64,000 nt of DNA from Pollenia angustigena (GCA_930367215.1 OV884059.1:19120945-19184944), one strand, 5' to 3'; positions 31,991 to 43,601 are shown, numbered from the stretch's first letter. Numbers and translations are program-made. The notes: generated from the letters alone by a model not told the origin.

Positions 31991-33065
31991 TAGGAATATC
32001 TAAATGCCATATCTCCGGAACCACTGGGTCGATTTCATGCAAACTTTACATAAACCGTCTACAGACTATCCCCAACATACCCCAACGTTTACCCGTTTTC
32101 GCAGTTAGTGGTGACATGACATCAAAGTGTACACTCCTTTTTAAATACTGCCTGTTTTTCAAAATAAAATAAAAAATTTCGCTTGGTAAAATATATTGAC
32201 ACAACATTAAAAAAACTCAAATTTGATTTTTATACCCTTCACCGAAGGTAAGGGTTTGTATGTTCCACAATATTGATCCTACACCCTATAAAGTATATAT
32301 ATTCTGGGTCCTTATGAAAAGCGAAGTTAAAATCCGGTTGTCCGTCTGTCCGTGTGTATGCTGAAATGGGTTTTCCGAAAACCCCAGAAATGATGTGGAC
32401 TAGGTTGATGTATATTTATGTCACATTTATTCCGTTTAAGTTTGCTATTGAAATTCAGCCAGATCGGTCCAAAAATGACGGAGATATGAGCAAAAACCAC
32501 GACTACCTCTAAATTTTTCCAAAAATCCCTTGTTGTTGTATTTTTTTATTTCCGTATATCTTGAGAACGGCAAAAGCCAACGTTTCCAAATTAGGTACAC
32601 ACATTTAGGTTGCCAATACACACCATCCTACAAAATGTGGGCGGGATTGGAGAAGTGGGCGTGGTACCTCCCGTACAAGAAAAATTAAAAATTTTATAAA
32701 AAATTATAAATTTTAGGGCTGCCATATGTCCTATGGATATGACTTATATATCAAAATATCGGATTTGAGTAGAACATATTTTACAAAAAACTCGGGAAAA
32801 TCGGTTTAGATACAAAAAAGTTATGACCAAAATTAAATTATTTTTTTTAAATACCCACTTTCGGGAACCATAGATCTCCCCGAGTCCAAGCTTTATAACT
32901 AAAGTAAATGGTAAATTTCTTCTTCAACACGTCGGTATATAAATCTGCCAAATCGGTTAAAAAATGGCTGAGTTATAACCGAAATACTGAATCCCCAAAA
33001 ATTACTCTTTTTTTTATAATTAACATTGTTAAAATTAAGTAAATAATTAAGTAAATGGTAAAATT

Positions 33066-33405
33066 ATTATCAAAGTTATTTTCGGGAATACAAAGTGTAT
33101 TATTAATACGATCTTCGTATGACGTGCTAAATTCCCAGTTTTTCATATTTGATAAATACACTGAAATTTATTGTTGAGGGAAAGCAAGCCTCTATGCGCA
33201 TTTCGCCGGTTGCTTACACCAGCTCATCAGGAAACCTTTTCCAAAGATTTTAGAAAAGCCAAAAATATTAAACAAATAAACCCTTAAGCGATTAAGAGTT
33301 ATAAACACTCTAAGTCTTACTTGTAACAATATCAAAGCTTAAACAAAACACCAACAATAAACAGTGAGTTTATCTTTTCTTACATCCCCCTGCAATTGGT
33401 AGGGT
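33066..33405 (-). repeat. Penelope-like/ribozyme-bearing repeat, copy 1
   Basis: About 340 bp inserted in the DINE: the inverted sister arm lacks it. It runs from ATCAAAGTTATTTTCGGGAA to CCCCCTGCAATTGGTAGGG. Copies occur at 42799-43122 and 43281-43601, the latter two in tandem with a ~160-bp gap. A hammerhead motif on the minus strand and the tandem layout suggest the terminal repeat of a Penelope-like element, a group known to carry hammerheads with minimal stem III. No RT is seen, so the class is inferred. Confidence 0.55.
33184..33240 (-). ncRNA. Hammerhead ribozyme motif (complete core)
   Basis: On the minus strand: CUGAUGA at 33230-33224; stem II GCUGGU/ACCGGC (33223-33218 with 33210-33205, one U-G pair) closed by a 7-nt loop; GAAA at 33204-33201; a minimal stem III from the palindrome UGCGCA (33200-33195) extended by A15.1-U16.1; and cleavage triplet AUA ending at 33193. 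Stem I pairs GGUUUC (33236-33231) with GAGGCU (33192-33187), including three wobbles. All conserved core bases are present. Copies 2 and 3 keep stems I and II, with U-G pairs replaced by U-A, but have lost core bases. Self-cleavage is inferred, not shown. Confidence 0.75.
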
Positions 33406-33583
33406 ATATAAAAATATCAAATCGGTTGGACAATGGGTAATTTATGAGCAAAATACTCCAAAAATGGGCTAAAAACATCAAAAGTTTTATAAAAACCTAA
33501 ATTTTAGGGCTGCCTTATGTCGTATGTATATGACTTATATACCAAAATGTCGGAAATTTGTATGAGTTATAACCGAATTACTG

Positions 33584-33814
33584 GGGTCTAATCACCGCAT
33601 ACGATATCGAGCAAAATTCATCGAAATTATTTATTTTGGGATCTTGAAACTCGATATCGAATGAAATGTATTGAATTTGAAATAATAGCATTCGACATCG
33701 AGTAACTCGACATTACATTTATCGAGTTTTCATTCGATACGCCAGTGTCTATCGTATGCAAAAAAATTCAATAGTTTATTCGATACGATAGTATCGAATG
33801 CGGTGATTAGGCCC
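33584..33814. mobile_element. PIF/Harbinger-type MITE (CTG family), copy 2
   Basis: GGGTCTAATCACCGCATACG at the left and GAATGCGGTGATTAGGCCC at the right, with CTG at 33581-33583 and 33815-33817. It lies between two DINE segments and is about 97% identical, in reverse, to copy 3 at 36571-36801. Confidence 0.8.
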
Positions 33815-33817
33815 CTG

Positions 33818-35503
33818 AATTGCCGAAAATTACTCTTTTTATACCCTTCACCGAAGGTAAAAAAGGTAACTGTAATTTCTACAATATTGATCCTACACCC
33901 TATAAAGTATATATATTCTGGGCCCTTATGAAAAGCGAAGTTCAAAACCGGTTGTCTCTTATTTAAAAAAAAAATATTTGCCAGTTTTATTTAGTTTTTG
34001 TCCTAGTTGCTCTGTATTCTGCTCGCACAATGGTGTTTTCAATAAATTCGTTTTATATTTTTGTCAGATATGCTCATTTAAATTTTTCTATTGACATTCT
34101 GTTAGATCGGTCCATAAACGACTGTAATATTAGCGAAAAACCACGGCTGCCTCTAATTTTACTCATAAATCCCTTGTTGTTGTTGTTATTTCTTTTTTTC
34201 TGTATATCTGTGCCCATGTTCTGTAACTCTCGCGTCGAGAAAGTTTTCGATTGAAATGTGTGAAATGAAACAAAAATGCCATAAATTGAAACAAACAGCT
34301 GTTTTTCTCACTTAACTGTGTCTGTAAATTTTTGGCGAGAACAAGCTGTCACGTAAGGAAATTACTCGCCAATTTACAGAAAAAGTGTGTCTGTAACATT
34401 TTGGTGAGAAAAGTTCCCGCTTTGAACTGTCAAATAAACTCACGAATAAACATGGGGCGAGAAAAAATTATAACACTAAAAAACAATTAAAAATGCAAAA
34501 TGCAAAGAATAATAATAATAATATTTTATTCTTGGCACATTTTTCACTGTTTTATTATTTTGCTTTTAACATTTTTATAAAATATACGAATGTCTTCAAA
34601 GCTCGTTTGCAAAAAAACAAACATTAAAGTCGCTCTTTACACAATTTGGTATAGCCGACGGTTGTGTTTTCGCCGCCGTCGTTGAAAAATTTTCAATTTT
34701 AGTAAATTTTGGTCGCCGTCAACGATATGTGTTATTGGCGTTCTGAACGTCTGCAATGTCACATCGGCTTCGAGTGCAATATTATGACATTTATAACGTA
34801 ATGACGTAATCTCTTTTGATAGTTTTCGACACGAGTTACAGACACACATTATTCTCACTTTTCGAGAAACGATGGAATATTTTGTTTTACATCTTTTCGA
34901 TGCAAGAAGTTCTCACTAAAGTTACAGAACATGGGTACTGGAGAAGTTTCTAAACTAGGAACAAACAACAGTTTCTAAACTAGGAACAAACATCTCGGTT
35001 ATCAATAAAAACAAATCTCTCCAAAATAGATGGGCGAGATTAGAGAAGTGGGCGTGGCACTTCCCATACAAACACATAACAAAATTTATATATATCTGAA
35101 GAATGAAAAAGTTTTGAAATTTAATAAAAACATAGTGTTTTTTACTAAAAAACGTAAAGAAAAATGTTGTTTAAATTTGGTACACATAAGTAGCTGGGTT
35201 ATTAATGCACAACCTCTTTACAAGTATTGGCGGGATTTAAGAAGTGGGCGGTGCACCTCCCGAACAAAGACATTTTATAGGTTTCTGTATATTTGAAGAA
35301 CGGCAAAAGCCAAAGTTTTTAAATACACAACATCCGAAAAAATTAAAGCAGGATTGGGAAGTGGGCTTGGAACAAAATAAATTTAATTATATCTAACAAT
35401 CGGTTTTTATATACATAACTTTCTGCTCTTATCGCACTATGGTGAAGGGTATAGATATAATTTACGACATAGCCAAACATAGCACAATCACTTGTTTTTT
35501 TCT
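33818..35503. mobile_element. DINE-1-like element continuing after the MITE, with nested repeat
   Basis: A second TATACCCTTCACCGAAGGTA start at 33840, CCTATAAAGTATATATATTC, and a tail GGTGAAGGGTATAGATATAA...ATCACTTGTTTTTT at 35448-35500. The DINE is broken by the element at 34213-34935. The part up to about 34035 is duplicated in reverse at 36340-36570. Confidence 0.65.
34213..34935. mobile_element. Inverted-repeat element CCCATGTTCTGTAACT
   Basis: Ends CCCATGTTCTGTAACT at both sides (continuing CTCGCGTCGAGAA or TTAGTGAGAAGTT), 723 bp, inserted in a DINE. The internal GTTCCCGCTTTGAACTGTCA and (AAT)n block matches 3553-4110. TSD not resolved. No transposase. Confidence 0.65.
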
Positions 35504-35882
35504 ATCCTCGTCCTTTTGCTGCCTTTTCCATCTTTACTCCTAAGGGTCTAAAAAACATATGCGGACTAAGAACAATATTGTAGAAATTGCAAACGCAATG
35601 ATAAACCTAATAATATTCTTTCCATCGATGGTGAAGGGTAAAAGGAAACAGATATACAGGTATATTAAAAATGTTAATAAATACATTTTATTATCCATAA
35701 AAACAATAATAAATTACTTTATTTTTTATATATAGTTACATACATATGTGCAAAGATATGTAAATACATTCTGTCCAGAAAATGTTTTGTCATTTTAAAA
35801 ATAGCTCTTATTATTTCGTAACTTTTAATAATAGATAAGGAGTTGTTTGGTTTATTTTTCTACTAAATCGATTTCTCTAAAT
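35504..35882. other. Unassigned
   Basis: A further DINE-like scrap (ATGGTGAAGGGTAAAAGG at about 35628), then AT-rich DNA. No gene is seen. Confidence 0.45.
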
Positions 35883-36305
35883 ATTCACCCTTATTCTATT
35901 TGGCGTCGGCAATAACAACGGCAATTTTAAGGCAACAGCAATTCTTATCAAAGACAACATCAATTCTATGTTAAATTGGTATTTTGTAAGAGTATTATGA
36001 CGCCGTTGACTATTTATCGATAATGTTAATAAAATATAGCACACATCTCTAATATAAGAATCAGCTGATTCATTTTGTTTACTATTTTTTTATAAGAAAA
36101 CAAATTCTGTGCTGTTTGTGCAAAATTTTAAGTTAAATAAAAATTTGTAAATAAAAATTTAGTGTTTTAATAAAAAAAAATTTGTATTTCTGATTCAGAC
36201 TCGTTTAGTGATTTTTTTAACCATTTTAAGATTTGAAAGTTATTTTCGGCTGAATAAACCTTCTTTTAAACATGTGTTGGAAATAATAGAGCCTCATTTA
36301 AACAA

Positions 36306-37866
36306 GTAAGAGTGCTATATTCGGCTGTGCCGAATCTTATATACCCTTCACCATTGTGCGAGCAGAATACAGAGCAACTAGACAAAAACTAAATAAAACT
36401 GGCAAATATTTTTTTTTTTTAAATAAGAGACAACCGGTTTTGAACTTCGCTTTTCATAAGGGCCCAGAATATATATACTTTATAGGGTGTAGGATCAATA
36501 TTGTAGAAATTACAGTTACCTTTTTTACCTTCGGTGAAGGGTATAAAAAGAGTAATTTTCGGGAATTCAGGGGCCTAAACACCGCATTCGATACTATCGT
36601 ATCGAATAAACTATTGAATTTTTTTGCATACGATAGACACTGGCGTATCGAATGAAAACTCGATAAATGTAATGTCGAGTTACTCGATGTCGAATGCTAT
36701 TATTTCAAATTCAATACATATCATTTGATATCGAGTTTCAAGATACCAAAATAAATAATTTCGATGAATTTTGCTCGATATCGTATGCGGTGATTAGACC
36801 CCAGTATTTCGGTTATAACTCATACAAATTTCCGACATTTTGGTATATAAGTCATATAAATAGGACATATGGCAGCCCTAAAATTTAGGTTTTTATAAAA
36901 ATTTTGATGTTTTTAGCCCATTTTTGGAGTATTTTGCTCATAAATTACCCATTGTCCAACCGATTTGATATTTTTATATACCGACGTGTTAAGGAATAAT
37001 TTTACCATTTACTTAAGTTATATTTATATACTTACTTATTTTAACAAAGTTAATTATAAAAAAAAGAGTAATTTTTGGGGATTCAGTATTTCGGTTATAA
37101 CTCAGCCATTTTTAACCGATTTGGCAGATTTATATACCGACGTGTTGAAGAAAAAATTTACCATTTACTTTAGTTATAAAGCTTGGACTCGGGGAGATCT
37201 ATGGTTCCCGAATGTGGGTATTTAAAAAAAAAAATAATTTAATTTTGGTCATAACTTTTTTGTATCTGAACCGATTTTCCCGAGTTTTTTGTAAAATATG
37301 TTCTACTGTTCCGATATTTTGATATATAAGTCATATCCATAGGACATATGGCAGCCCTAAAATTTAGGTTTTTATACAATTTTTAATTTTTTTTGTACGG
37401 AAGGTACCACGCCCACTTCTCCAATCCCGCCCACATTTTGTAGGATGGTGTGTATTGGCAACCTAAATGTGTGTACCTAATTTGGTAACTTTGCCGGCTT
37501 TTGCCGTTCTCAAGATATACGGAAATAAAAAAATACAACAACAACAAGGGATTTTTGGAAAAATTTAGAGGTAGTCGTGGTTTCTAGCTCATATCTCCGT
37601 AATTTTTGGACCGATTTGGCTGAATTTCAATAGCAAACTTAAACGGAGTATATGTGACATAAATATACATCAACCTAGTCCACATCATTTCTGGGGTTTT
37701 CGGAAAACCCATTTCAACATACACACGGACGGACCGGATTTGAACTTCGCTTTTCATAAAGACCCAGAATATATATACTTTATAGGGTGTAGGATCAATA
37801 TTGTGGAACATACAAACGGAATGACAAAGTAATATATACCCTCTTACCTTCGGTGAAGGGTATAAA
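36306..37866 (-). mobile_element. DINE composite, right arm of the inverted duplication
   Basis: Begins AACAAGTAAGAGTGCTATAT with the hairpin ATTCGGC-TGT-GCCGAAT (36323-36339), then runs as the reverse of 33580-34035, MITE copy 3, and the reverse of 32228-33580 without the ribozyme repeat. It ends CCTTCGGTGAAGGGTATAAA. Identity in the MITE part is about 97%, so the duplication is recent relative to most elements here. Confidence 0.75.
36571..36801. mobile_element. PIF/Harbinger-type MITE (CAG family), copy 3
   Basis: GGGCCTAAACACCGCATTCG at the left and CGTATGCGGTGATTAGACCC at the right, with CAG at 36568-36570 and 36802-36804. Reverse-oriented counterpart of copy 2; it shares the same insertion site in the DINE. 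Confidence 0.8.
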
Positions 37867-37904
37867 AAGGGAACGTTTGTTTCAAACAGGGATCGTGCCA
37901 GCTC

Positions 37905-38090
37905 AACGTTGGAAATTATTTCAACTTTGGACTGTCCCAGCCATTTGTTTCAAAAATGTTGTCCGACTCTAAAATCATGGAGAGAAAACTTTGTCCACAA
38001 TGGATAAACTTAAGTTGCATTTCTTTGAAAAGCAGCATTTCTAGATGTAATTGGCTGTGTGGACGGAACCCAAATCAAAATTTGAGCTCC
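37905..38090 (+). pseudogene. PIF/Harbinger transposase fragment
   Basis: About 60 codons in two frames. One reads NYFNFGLSQPFVSKMLSD, matching the family's helix-turn-helix region (G.SQP.VS). After a frameshift, FLDVIGCVDGTQIKI ends at a stop; this corresponds to 'GVIGCIDGTHI', which holds the first catalytic aspartate, retained here. The rest of the nuclease is missing. It lies inside the element bounded by CACCCTTATTC ends, which it presumably once mobilised. A pure A-run follows at 38091-38110. Confidence 0.7.
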
Positions 38091-38643
38091 AAAAAAAAAA
38101 AAAAAAAAAACAAGCCAGCATCTCTACTTTAACGGCAAGTGATATTTAATTTATTAGGAAAAGAGACCCTCTGGCTAGTGATGGATTTTTTACAAGCTTT
38201 TCCACTAGCTTCTCGAACTGGCACTTAGTTGTTATTTTAATTTTTTCAATTATTTCCACAAAAAATATATCAAAACACAACACAAATGTATAAAAATATC
38301 AAATCCACCGTAGAAATCAAAATTGCAGCAAACCATAACGTAAAATTTTTAGAACACAACACAAAGCAGCACAAGACAACGCTTAAAATGCCGACGACAC
38401 AATCAAGGGCAATTAAAGGCAACAGCAACGCCAATTTTTCTTAGAAAATACCAAACATATGTTAACAGTCATCGAAATATGGCAATATTGCCAGCGGGAA
38501 TACGAAATTGAAACAAAACATAAAAAACGGCGTTGTTAACTGTTGGCGATGCCAAATAGAATAAGGGTGATTAAATAACAAGAAACAGCAAGAGGAGTAA
38601 TGATTAAAGAACCACCTTAGTTTTATTGATATCATATAAGTAA

Positions 38644-38913
38644 GTCTGAGTTCATACGGCTCGTGTCTTATTGACAAGATTCTTCCTTTTTCTTCTTTGA
38701 ACATGAATTGGCGTTCAAATGATTCATGTCATCTTGACGATTGACGACATGTGCTTTTTTAATTTTGAAAACAATAACAAAATTAAACAACGAATTAAAA
38801 AGCAAAACGTAAAGACAGTATATGCATCTGTGTACTCGTTTCTTTTCTCCTCGTCCCTCTCGCCTATAAAGTAGCAATCATCTCAAGAAGACAAGAGCCG
38901 TATGAACACAGAC
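38644..38913. mobile_element. PIF-like MITE with variable ends (C)
   Basis: Inverted ends GTCTGWGTTCATACGGCTCK (continuing TGTCTT) with TAA at 38641-38643 and 38914-38916. The interior GCATCTGTGTACT...TTTCTTTTCTCC...CTCTCGCCTATAAA matches MITE A, despite unrelated ends. Confidence 0.75.
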
Positions 38914-38916
38914 TAA

Positions 38917-39652
38917 GTAAAAACAATTTCGTGGCATCTTTATCTTAATTTTTTGGTGTTTTCTCTTTGCTGCTATTTGTTAGTTCAAATTTTGCTTGAA
39001 ATTAATTAATAAAAAAAAAATAGTAAAAATTAAATAGATTCTGTTTTTGAAGGCCAAACAAAACTAATTTTACTATGTAGAAACATATTCTTAGCATACT
39101 GTATATTAGGGGTATAACCCAATTTTGGCCCTAGCACTACACGATAGTTAATATTGTGTTTTTTTACGAAAACAATTTGTTTGGGTCGTTTGAAAATAAA
39201 AACCTCACCCACAAAAGCGATTTTCTAAAATCCCTAAAGAAAAAATTTAATAAAAAAATATTAAATATTTTATTACTAAATGAAAAAAAAAAGTTAAAAA
39301 GTTTCTTGATAATAGGCAAATGAATAGGGCAATTCCCAAATAATTTTATAAAAAACTGTGATTTTTAAGTTTTCAACGGACTATTCGAATATGCTAGGTC
39401 CATTTTGATATTTGCAAAAAATGGGAATAAGTTATACCCCTACTGCAATAATAATAACGAAATTATTTAAATAGAATAAACGAATATGCTAAACAAATAA
39501 AATGATTAAAATAATTTAAATAATACGTAATAAATTTTATAAACAACAACAGCTTTTTTTGAGCAAATGTTTTTTGTTATCACAATTGCTATTGATGATA
39601 AAAAGTTAAATTTACAACCGAAATTATTTCTTTTCCCAATGAAGGTTTCGTA
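38917..39652. repeat. Unassigned, with possible hAT-like inverted repeat
   Basis: TTAGGGGTATAACCCAATTT at about 39106 faces AATAAGTTATACCCCTA ending 39442. The flanking 8-mers (CTGTATAT and CTGCAATA) match poorly, so the element is tentative. The rest is AT-rich with no gene. Confidence 0.4.
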
Positions 39653-39653
39653 A

Positions 39654-40289
39654 AGGCGCCCGTACACGACATGTATTTGTCATCTGACATGTCAAATTTT
39701 CAAGTCACATGTAATTGTTCATGTCTGTCAAAATTGCTGTTTTACATAAGGTTTATAATATTCGGTCACAAACGTACATGTAATTTGCTTCTGACATTGT
39801 CTCTGTTTTTTTTTCGCATTGTTATTGCAGAAACCAAAGTAGTTCTCGGTTTCAAAATAGCTTGCTGCCGCCACGAAAATATTTATTTGCGCCGTAAAAT
39901 AATTTAGCTATCTTAACATTTTTTCTTTTATTTGAAAGATACCAATTTAGAATTTTATAATTAAACGGTTTTTATGTATATATTTAGATAAATTCTATTC
40001 AATGGTGAGATGAGCATACAAATCTTGGTATTGTAAAATATTAACTTCAGCCGGCTAATGATTCCTTTAATCGTTGACGCCGCTGCTAGTTTCTTCCCGG
40101 CATAGATTTCTGATGTCAGATGGTTTGTCAGAAGAAAATAGAGCACGCTCTAATTGAAATTTTGTCAGATGACTTTTCGTCTGACTTTTACAGAAGCAAA
40201 GTTAAAAAGGTAACACACGACATGTATGTGTTTTGCAGTGGGAAATTTGACATGTCAGATGACAAAAACATGTCGTCTATACGCTCCTT
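39654..40289. mobile_element. Inverted-repeat MITE with ACATGTCAGATGAC motif (E)
   Basis: AGGCGCCCGTACACGACATG, then TTTGTCATCTGACATGTCAA at the left, mirrored by TTGACATGTCAGATGACAAA...CGACATG...GCTCCTT at the right, about 50 bp. TA (or TAA) at both flanks (39651 and 40290). Related GTCAGATGACTTTTCGTCTG motifs occur inside. No coding capacity. Confidence 0.65.
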
Positions 40290-40303
40290 TAACGTTTCTT
40301 CTT

Positions 40304-41004
40304 TATACCCACACTACAATAGTGGAGAGGGTATTATGCATTTGTGCTGATGTGTGTAAAGCCTTAAAATATTGGTCCTACACCCACCTTAAAGTATACC
40401 GATCTACTCAGAATCACTTTCTGAGTCGAACTAACGATGTCCGTCCGGCTGGCTGTCCATGTAACCTTGTGCGCAAAGTACAGGTCGCAATTTTCGAGAT
40501 AATTTGATCCAATTTGGGACATAGGTTCCTATTGGCACAAGGACCAAGCCTATTGCAAATGGGGCAAATCGTAGGACCACGAGGGAAGATAAGAGGAAAT
40601 TTCTTCCTCTCAGAAACTATCAAACCGATTTTTATGAAATTTAAAACATATATAGAACCATATCTTCATGGACACAAACGGGATGCATTTTTTAAAAAAA
40701 TAGGACCACGAGGGGAGATATGGGCAATTTCTGCCTCTCAATCCGATTTTAATGAAATTTAAAACATAGAAAGATCCATATCTATATGGATACATAAGTT
40801 ATACAGATTTTCAAAACTAGGACCAAAAGGGGAGCAAGGGGGCAATTTCTGCCTCTCACAAACTTTTAAACCGATTTTAATGACTTTTATAAACATAGAT
40901 AAATCCATATTTATATGGACCCATAAGCATGATATGTTTTTGAATACTGTGGTGTGGGGTATCATATGGTCGGGCTTGACCGACTATACTTTCTTACTTG
41001 TTTT
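40304..41004 (+). mobile_element. DINE-1/Helentron-like element (TCGGGC type)
   Basis: TATACCCACACTACAATAGT start, GTCCGTCCGGCTGGC, four ATAGGACCACNAGGGG-type units, then the GTCGGGCTTGACCGAC hairpin and CTTTCTTACTTGTTTT end. It is the cleanest short copy of this type in the window. Minus-strand frames at 40414-40965 reflect the repeat units. Confidence 0.75.
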
Positions 41005-41139
41005 ATGTACATATGTAAATGAAAACATTTTTTATTTTATTGTTCAGTAAAATTGAGGCGGGCTTTTAACTTTTTTTTGTGCAATTATAACTTCTAAAGC
41101 AAATGTTTATGCAAATTTTCATAAAATTATAGATTCTAT

Positions 41140-41905
41140 GCGATTTTAGATTCCCGGGAAAACAGGAAGCAAAAATCAAATTCCCGGGATGCCGGGATTT
41201 CCGCTCAAAATTTTTTATTTATTTATTTATTTTCCAATGAACTTTTAGGAATTTTTCAGTAGAAGCAAAACAATTTTCAATTTTATATTAATGACAAATG
41301 AAAAAGAATTTTTAAACCAACAGTTGCCTTACCAAAATGTATACAAAATAGCACGATATTTTTACAGCGGGTAGATATGAATATAATGTGTAAATTTTTT
41401 CAAAAAAGTGAAAAAATAAACATTTTTAGTTCATATCATCTTTATGATCAAGTGCGATATGTTGCCTGAATTTTTTTTTTAATACCAATTTTTTGGAATT
41501 TGCTAAGACAAGAAAGCAAATTTCGTGAAAGTGGAATTTACCATAGGCCCTACATAAAACCTTTTCTCAAAAATCATGTAAGCCATACCCCCGTATTTAT
41601 AAACGATTATTTAATTTAACAAACGTTTATTAAGGAGAATTATCATACAAAATTTGTTTTGTAAACCTTTATTAAATTTAAAATTTTTTTATAAATACAG
41701 GCGTTAAACTGCAGCAAATTTCAATATTGTGGTGAAATTAAGTTAGATAAAATAACTAGCGAAACGAGTCCAACATAGAGTTTTAAAAATAATGTCTTCA
41801 AAATTTCCCGGGAATCCCGCATTTAAATCCCCGGAAAGCGAGAATTAAAAACAATTGAAAATCACTGGAATTGCCAGGACGGAAAAATCTCGGGAACAAA
41901 CTCTA
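41140..41905. repeat. Possible hAT-like element with CCCGGGA motifs
   Basis: TAGATTCCCGGGAAAAC at about 41147 and CGGGAACAAACTCTA ending near 41905, with several TTCCCGGGA/TCCCGG motifs near both ends. The 8-bp flanks do not match, so the bounds are uncertain. No ORF. Confidence 0.4.
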
Positions 41906-42500
41906 GAATTGCATCGAGATCAGATTTTGCAGAAATTTTTTTATATCGAATAGCATTCTGTCAGATTTTTGTGGTATTGAATCTAATGTTATGTAGAAAA
42001 AGAATCTCGGCCTTAAGAGAATTTAAGATTTAAAAAATTAGTATATTAAATAAAGTAAAAGGATTGACGTTCTACTTTGTTCCAACAATTTGGTGTTTTG
42101 GTTAATGCAGAAATTTTGATAGTGTAAACACGCTATTATTTTGCCTCAGCGGCCCTTAAGTTAGTGAAGTTGCAAAATAATCGATACTATTACTTTTGGT
42201 GGACTATCGATAGGTTTTTATGTATATATGTTTCTTATAAATGTTATTCTAGGTATTTATCTGTGGCATTTTGACAAAAAATCTCAAGTCAAATTTAAAA
42301 AAATGTTGTTAATCATAAGAATTTTCATTAAAAAAAAAAAAAATTTGTTTACGTTTTTAAAATTTTGTATTACAAATGTTGGTTCATTTTATTAGTTAAT
42401 AAAAATGATTTTATTTACCGAGTTTTTTTTAAAACTTTTTTGCAACCTTATCTTGACTTAAGATGTTTTATCAAAATGTCACAGATATTATATTATGGAT
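41906..42500. other. Unassigned AT-rich sequence
   Basis: No gene, RNA or bounded element is recognised; an A-run lies near 42330. Confidence 0.5.
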
Positions 42501-42504
42501 TCTT

Positions 42505-42725
42505 AGGAGCAGCGATTTCCGTCTATCCGTCCTTCAGTTTGTCTAACCCAGTGTCTGTTGAAATGGGGTTTTTGAAAACCCCAGCTTTGATATGGACTAT
42601 ATTGTAATATATTTAAGTCACATGTACTTCGTATAAATTGGCTATTGAAATAAAACCTGATCGGTCTTTAAATGACTGAGTTATAAGCAAAATACCACGA
42701 CTATCTCTAATTTTTACCCATGAAC
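42505..42725 (+). mobile_element. DINE-1-like fragment
   Basis: GTCTATCCGTCC...GAAATGGGGTTTTTGAAAAC...CCTGATCGGTC...AAATGACTGAG parallels 32340-32500. Both ends are missing. Confidence 0.55.
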
Positions 42726-42798
42726 TTAAATTTTTACCCGTTTATATTAACTTTTTAAAGTCTTCTTAGAATCTATAAGCCATATTTATTTTTCAAAG

Positions 42799-43122
42799 TT
42801 ATATTCGGAAATACAAGTTTATTATTAATACGATTTCCGTATGACGTGCTAAATTCCCAATTTTTCATATTTGATAAATACACTGAAATTTATTGTTGAG
42901 GGAAAGCTAGCTTCTGTGCGCATTTTACTGGTTGCTTAGGCCAGCTCATCAAAAACCTTTTCCAAAGATTTTAGAAAAGCTAAAAATAATATACAAATAA
43001 AACCCTAAAGCGAATAAGAATTATAAACTCTCTAAGTCTTACCTGTAACAATTTCAAATCTCAAACAAAACACCAACAATAAGCAGTGAGTTTATCTTTT
43101 CTTACATCCCCCTACAATTGGT
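42799..43122 (-). repeat. Ribozyme-bearing repeat, copy 2 (hammerhead degraded)
   Basis: Matches copy 1 over its length. The hammerhead region (42906-42958, minus) reads UUGAUGA and UAAAA in place of CUGAUGA and CGAAA, and ACA in place of AUA, so it should not cleave. Stem II has U-A where copy 1 has U-G. Confidence 0.6.
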
Positions 43123-43280
43123 TGGGTTCTTTCCGACTCGAATTGTAGTTGTAAGTGGGTTTAAAGAAAAAACAAAATTAATAAACAAACTGCTTCATTA
43201 TATTATCTTTGTAAGAAAACAACAAAAAACCCAATTTGCCAATTCAGTTTTATGCACGGGCAAATGCAAATATATCATCA

Positions 43281-43601
43281 AATTTATTTTCGGGAATACA
43301 AAATTTATTATTAATACGATTTCCGTATGACGTGCTAAATTCCCAATTTTTCATATTTGATAAATACACTGAAATTTATTGTTGAGGGAAAGCTTGCTTC
43401 TGTGCGCATTTTACTGGTTGCTTAGGCCAGCTCATCAGGAAACCTTTTCCAAAGATTTTAGAAAAGCTAAAAATAATATACAAATAAAACCCTAAAGCGA
43501 ATAAGAATTATAAACTCTCTAAGTCTTACCTGTAACAATTTCAAATCTCAAACAAAACACCAACAATAAGCAGTGAGTTTATCTTTTCTTACATCCAACT
43601 A
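43281..43601 (-). repeat. Ribozyme-bearing repeat, copy 3 (hammerhead degraded)
   Basis: Direct repeat of copy 2 after ~160 bp. CUGAUGA is intact (43437-43431), but CGAAA is UAAAA and the cleavage triplet is ACA. Stem I has a U-A pair where copy 1 has U-G. Two tandem copies around a short spacer recall the pseudo-LTR layout of Penelope-like elements. Confidence 0.6.

Larger units (their letters stand above)
32228..33580. mobile_element. DINE-1-like element (ACCCTTCACCGAAGG type), left arm of an inverted duplication
   Basis: Starts TATACCCTTCACCGAAGGTA, then CCTATAAAGTATATATATTC and GTCCGTCTGTCCGTGTG, the DINE-1/DNAREP1 signature, then the GAAATGGGTTTTCCGAAAAC and GGCTGCCATATGTC phrases. The same sequence returns reversed at 36810-37866. 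Inserted at 33066-33405 is the ribozyme-bearing repeat. Non-coding. Confidence 0.75.
35886..38569. mobile_element. PIF/Harbinger element with transposase scrap and nested DINE
   Basis: Ends CACCCTTATTCTATTTGGCG and CACCCTTATTCTATTTGGCA (reverse complement), with ATT at 35883-35885 and 38570-38572. A PIF-type transposase fragment lies at 37905-38090. Most of the length is an inserted DINE composite (36306-37866). Confidence 0.7.

Noticed and set aside
42799..43601. Two direct ~325-bp repeats as LTRs of a tiny LTR retrotransposon
   Set aside because: Ends are not TG...CA, no primer-binding site or polypurine tract was found, similarity continues past the would-be LTR end in copies 1 and 2, and the hammerhead points to a Penelope-like repeat.
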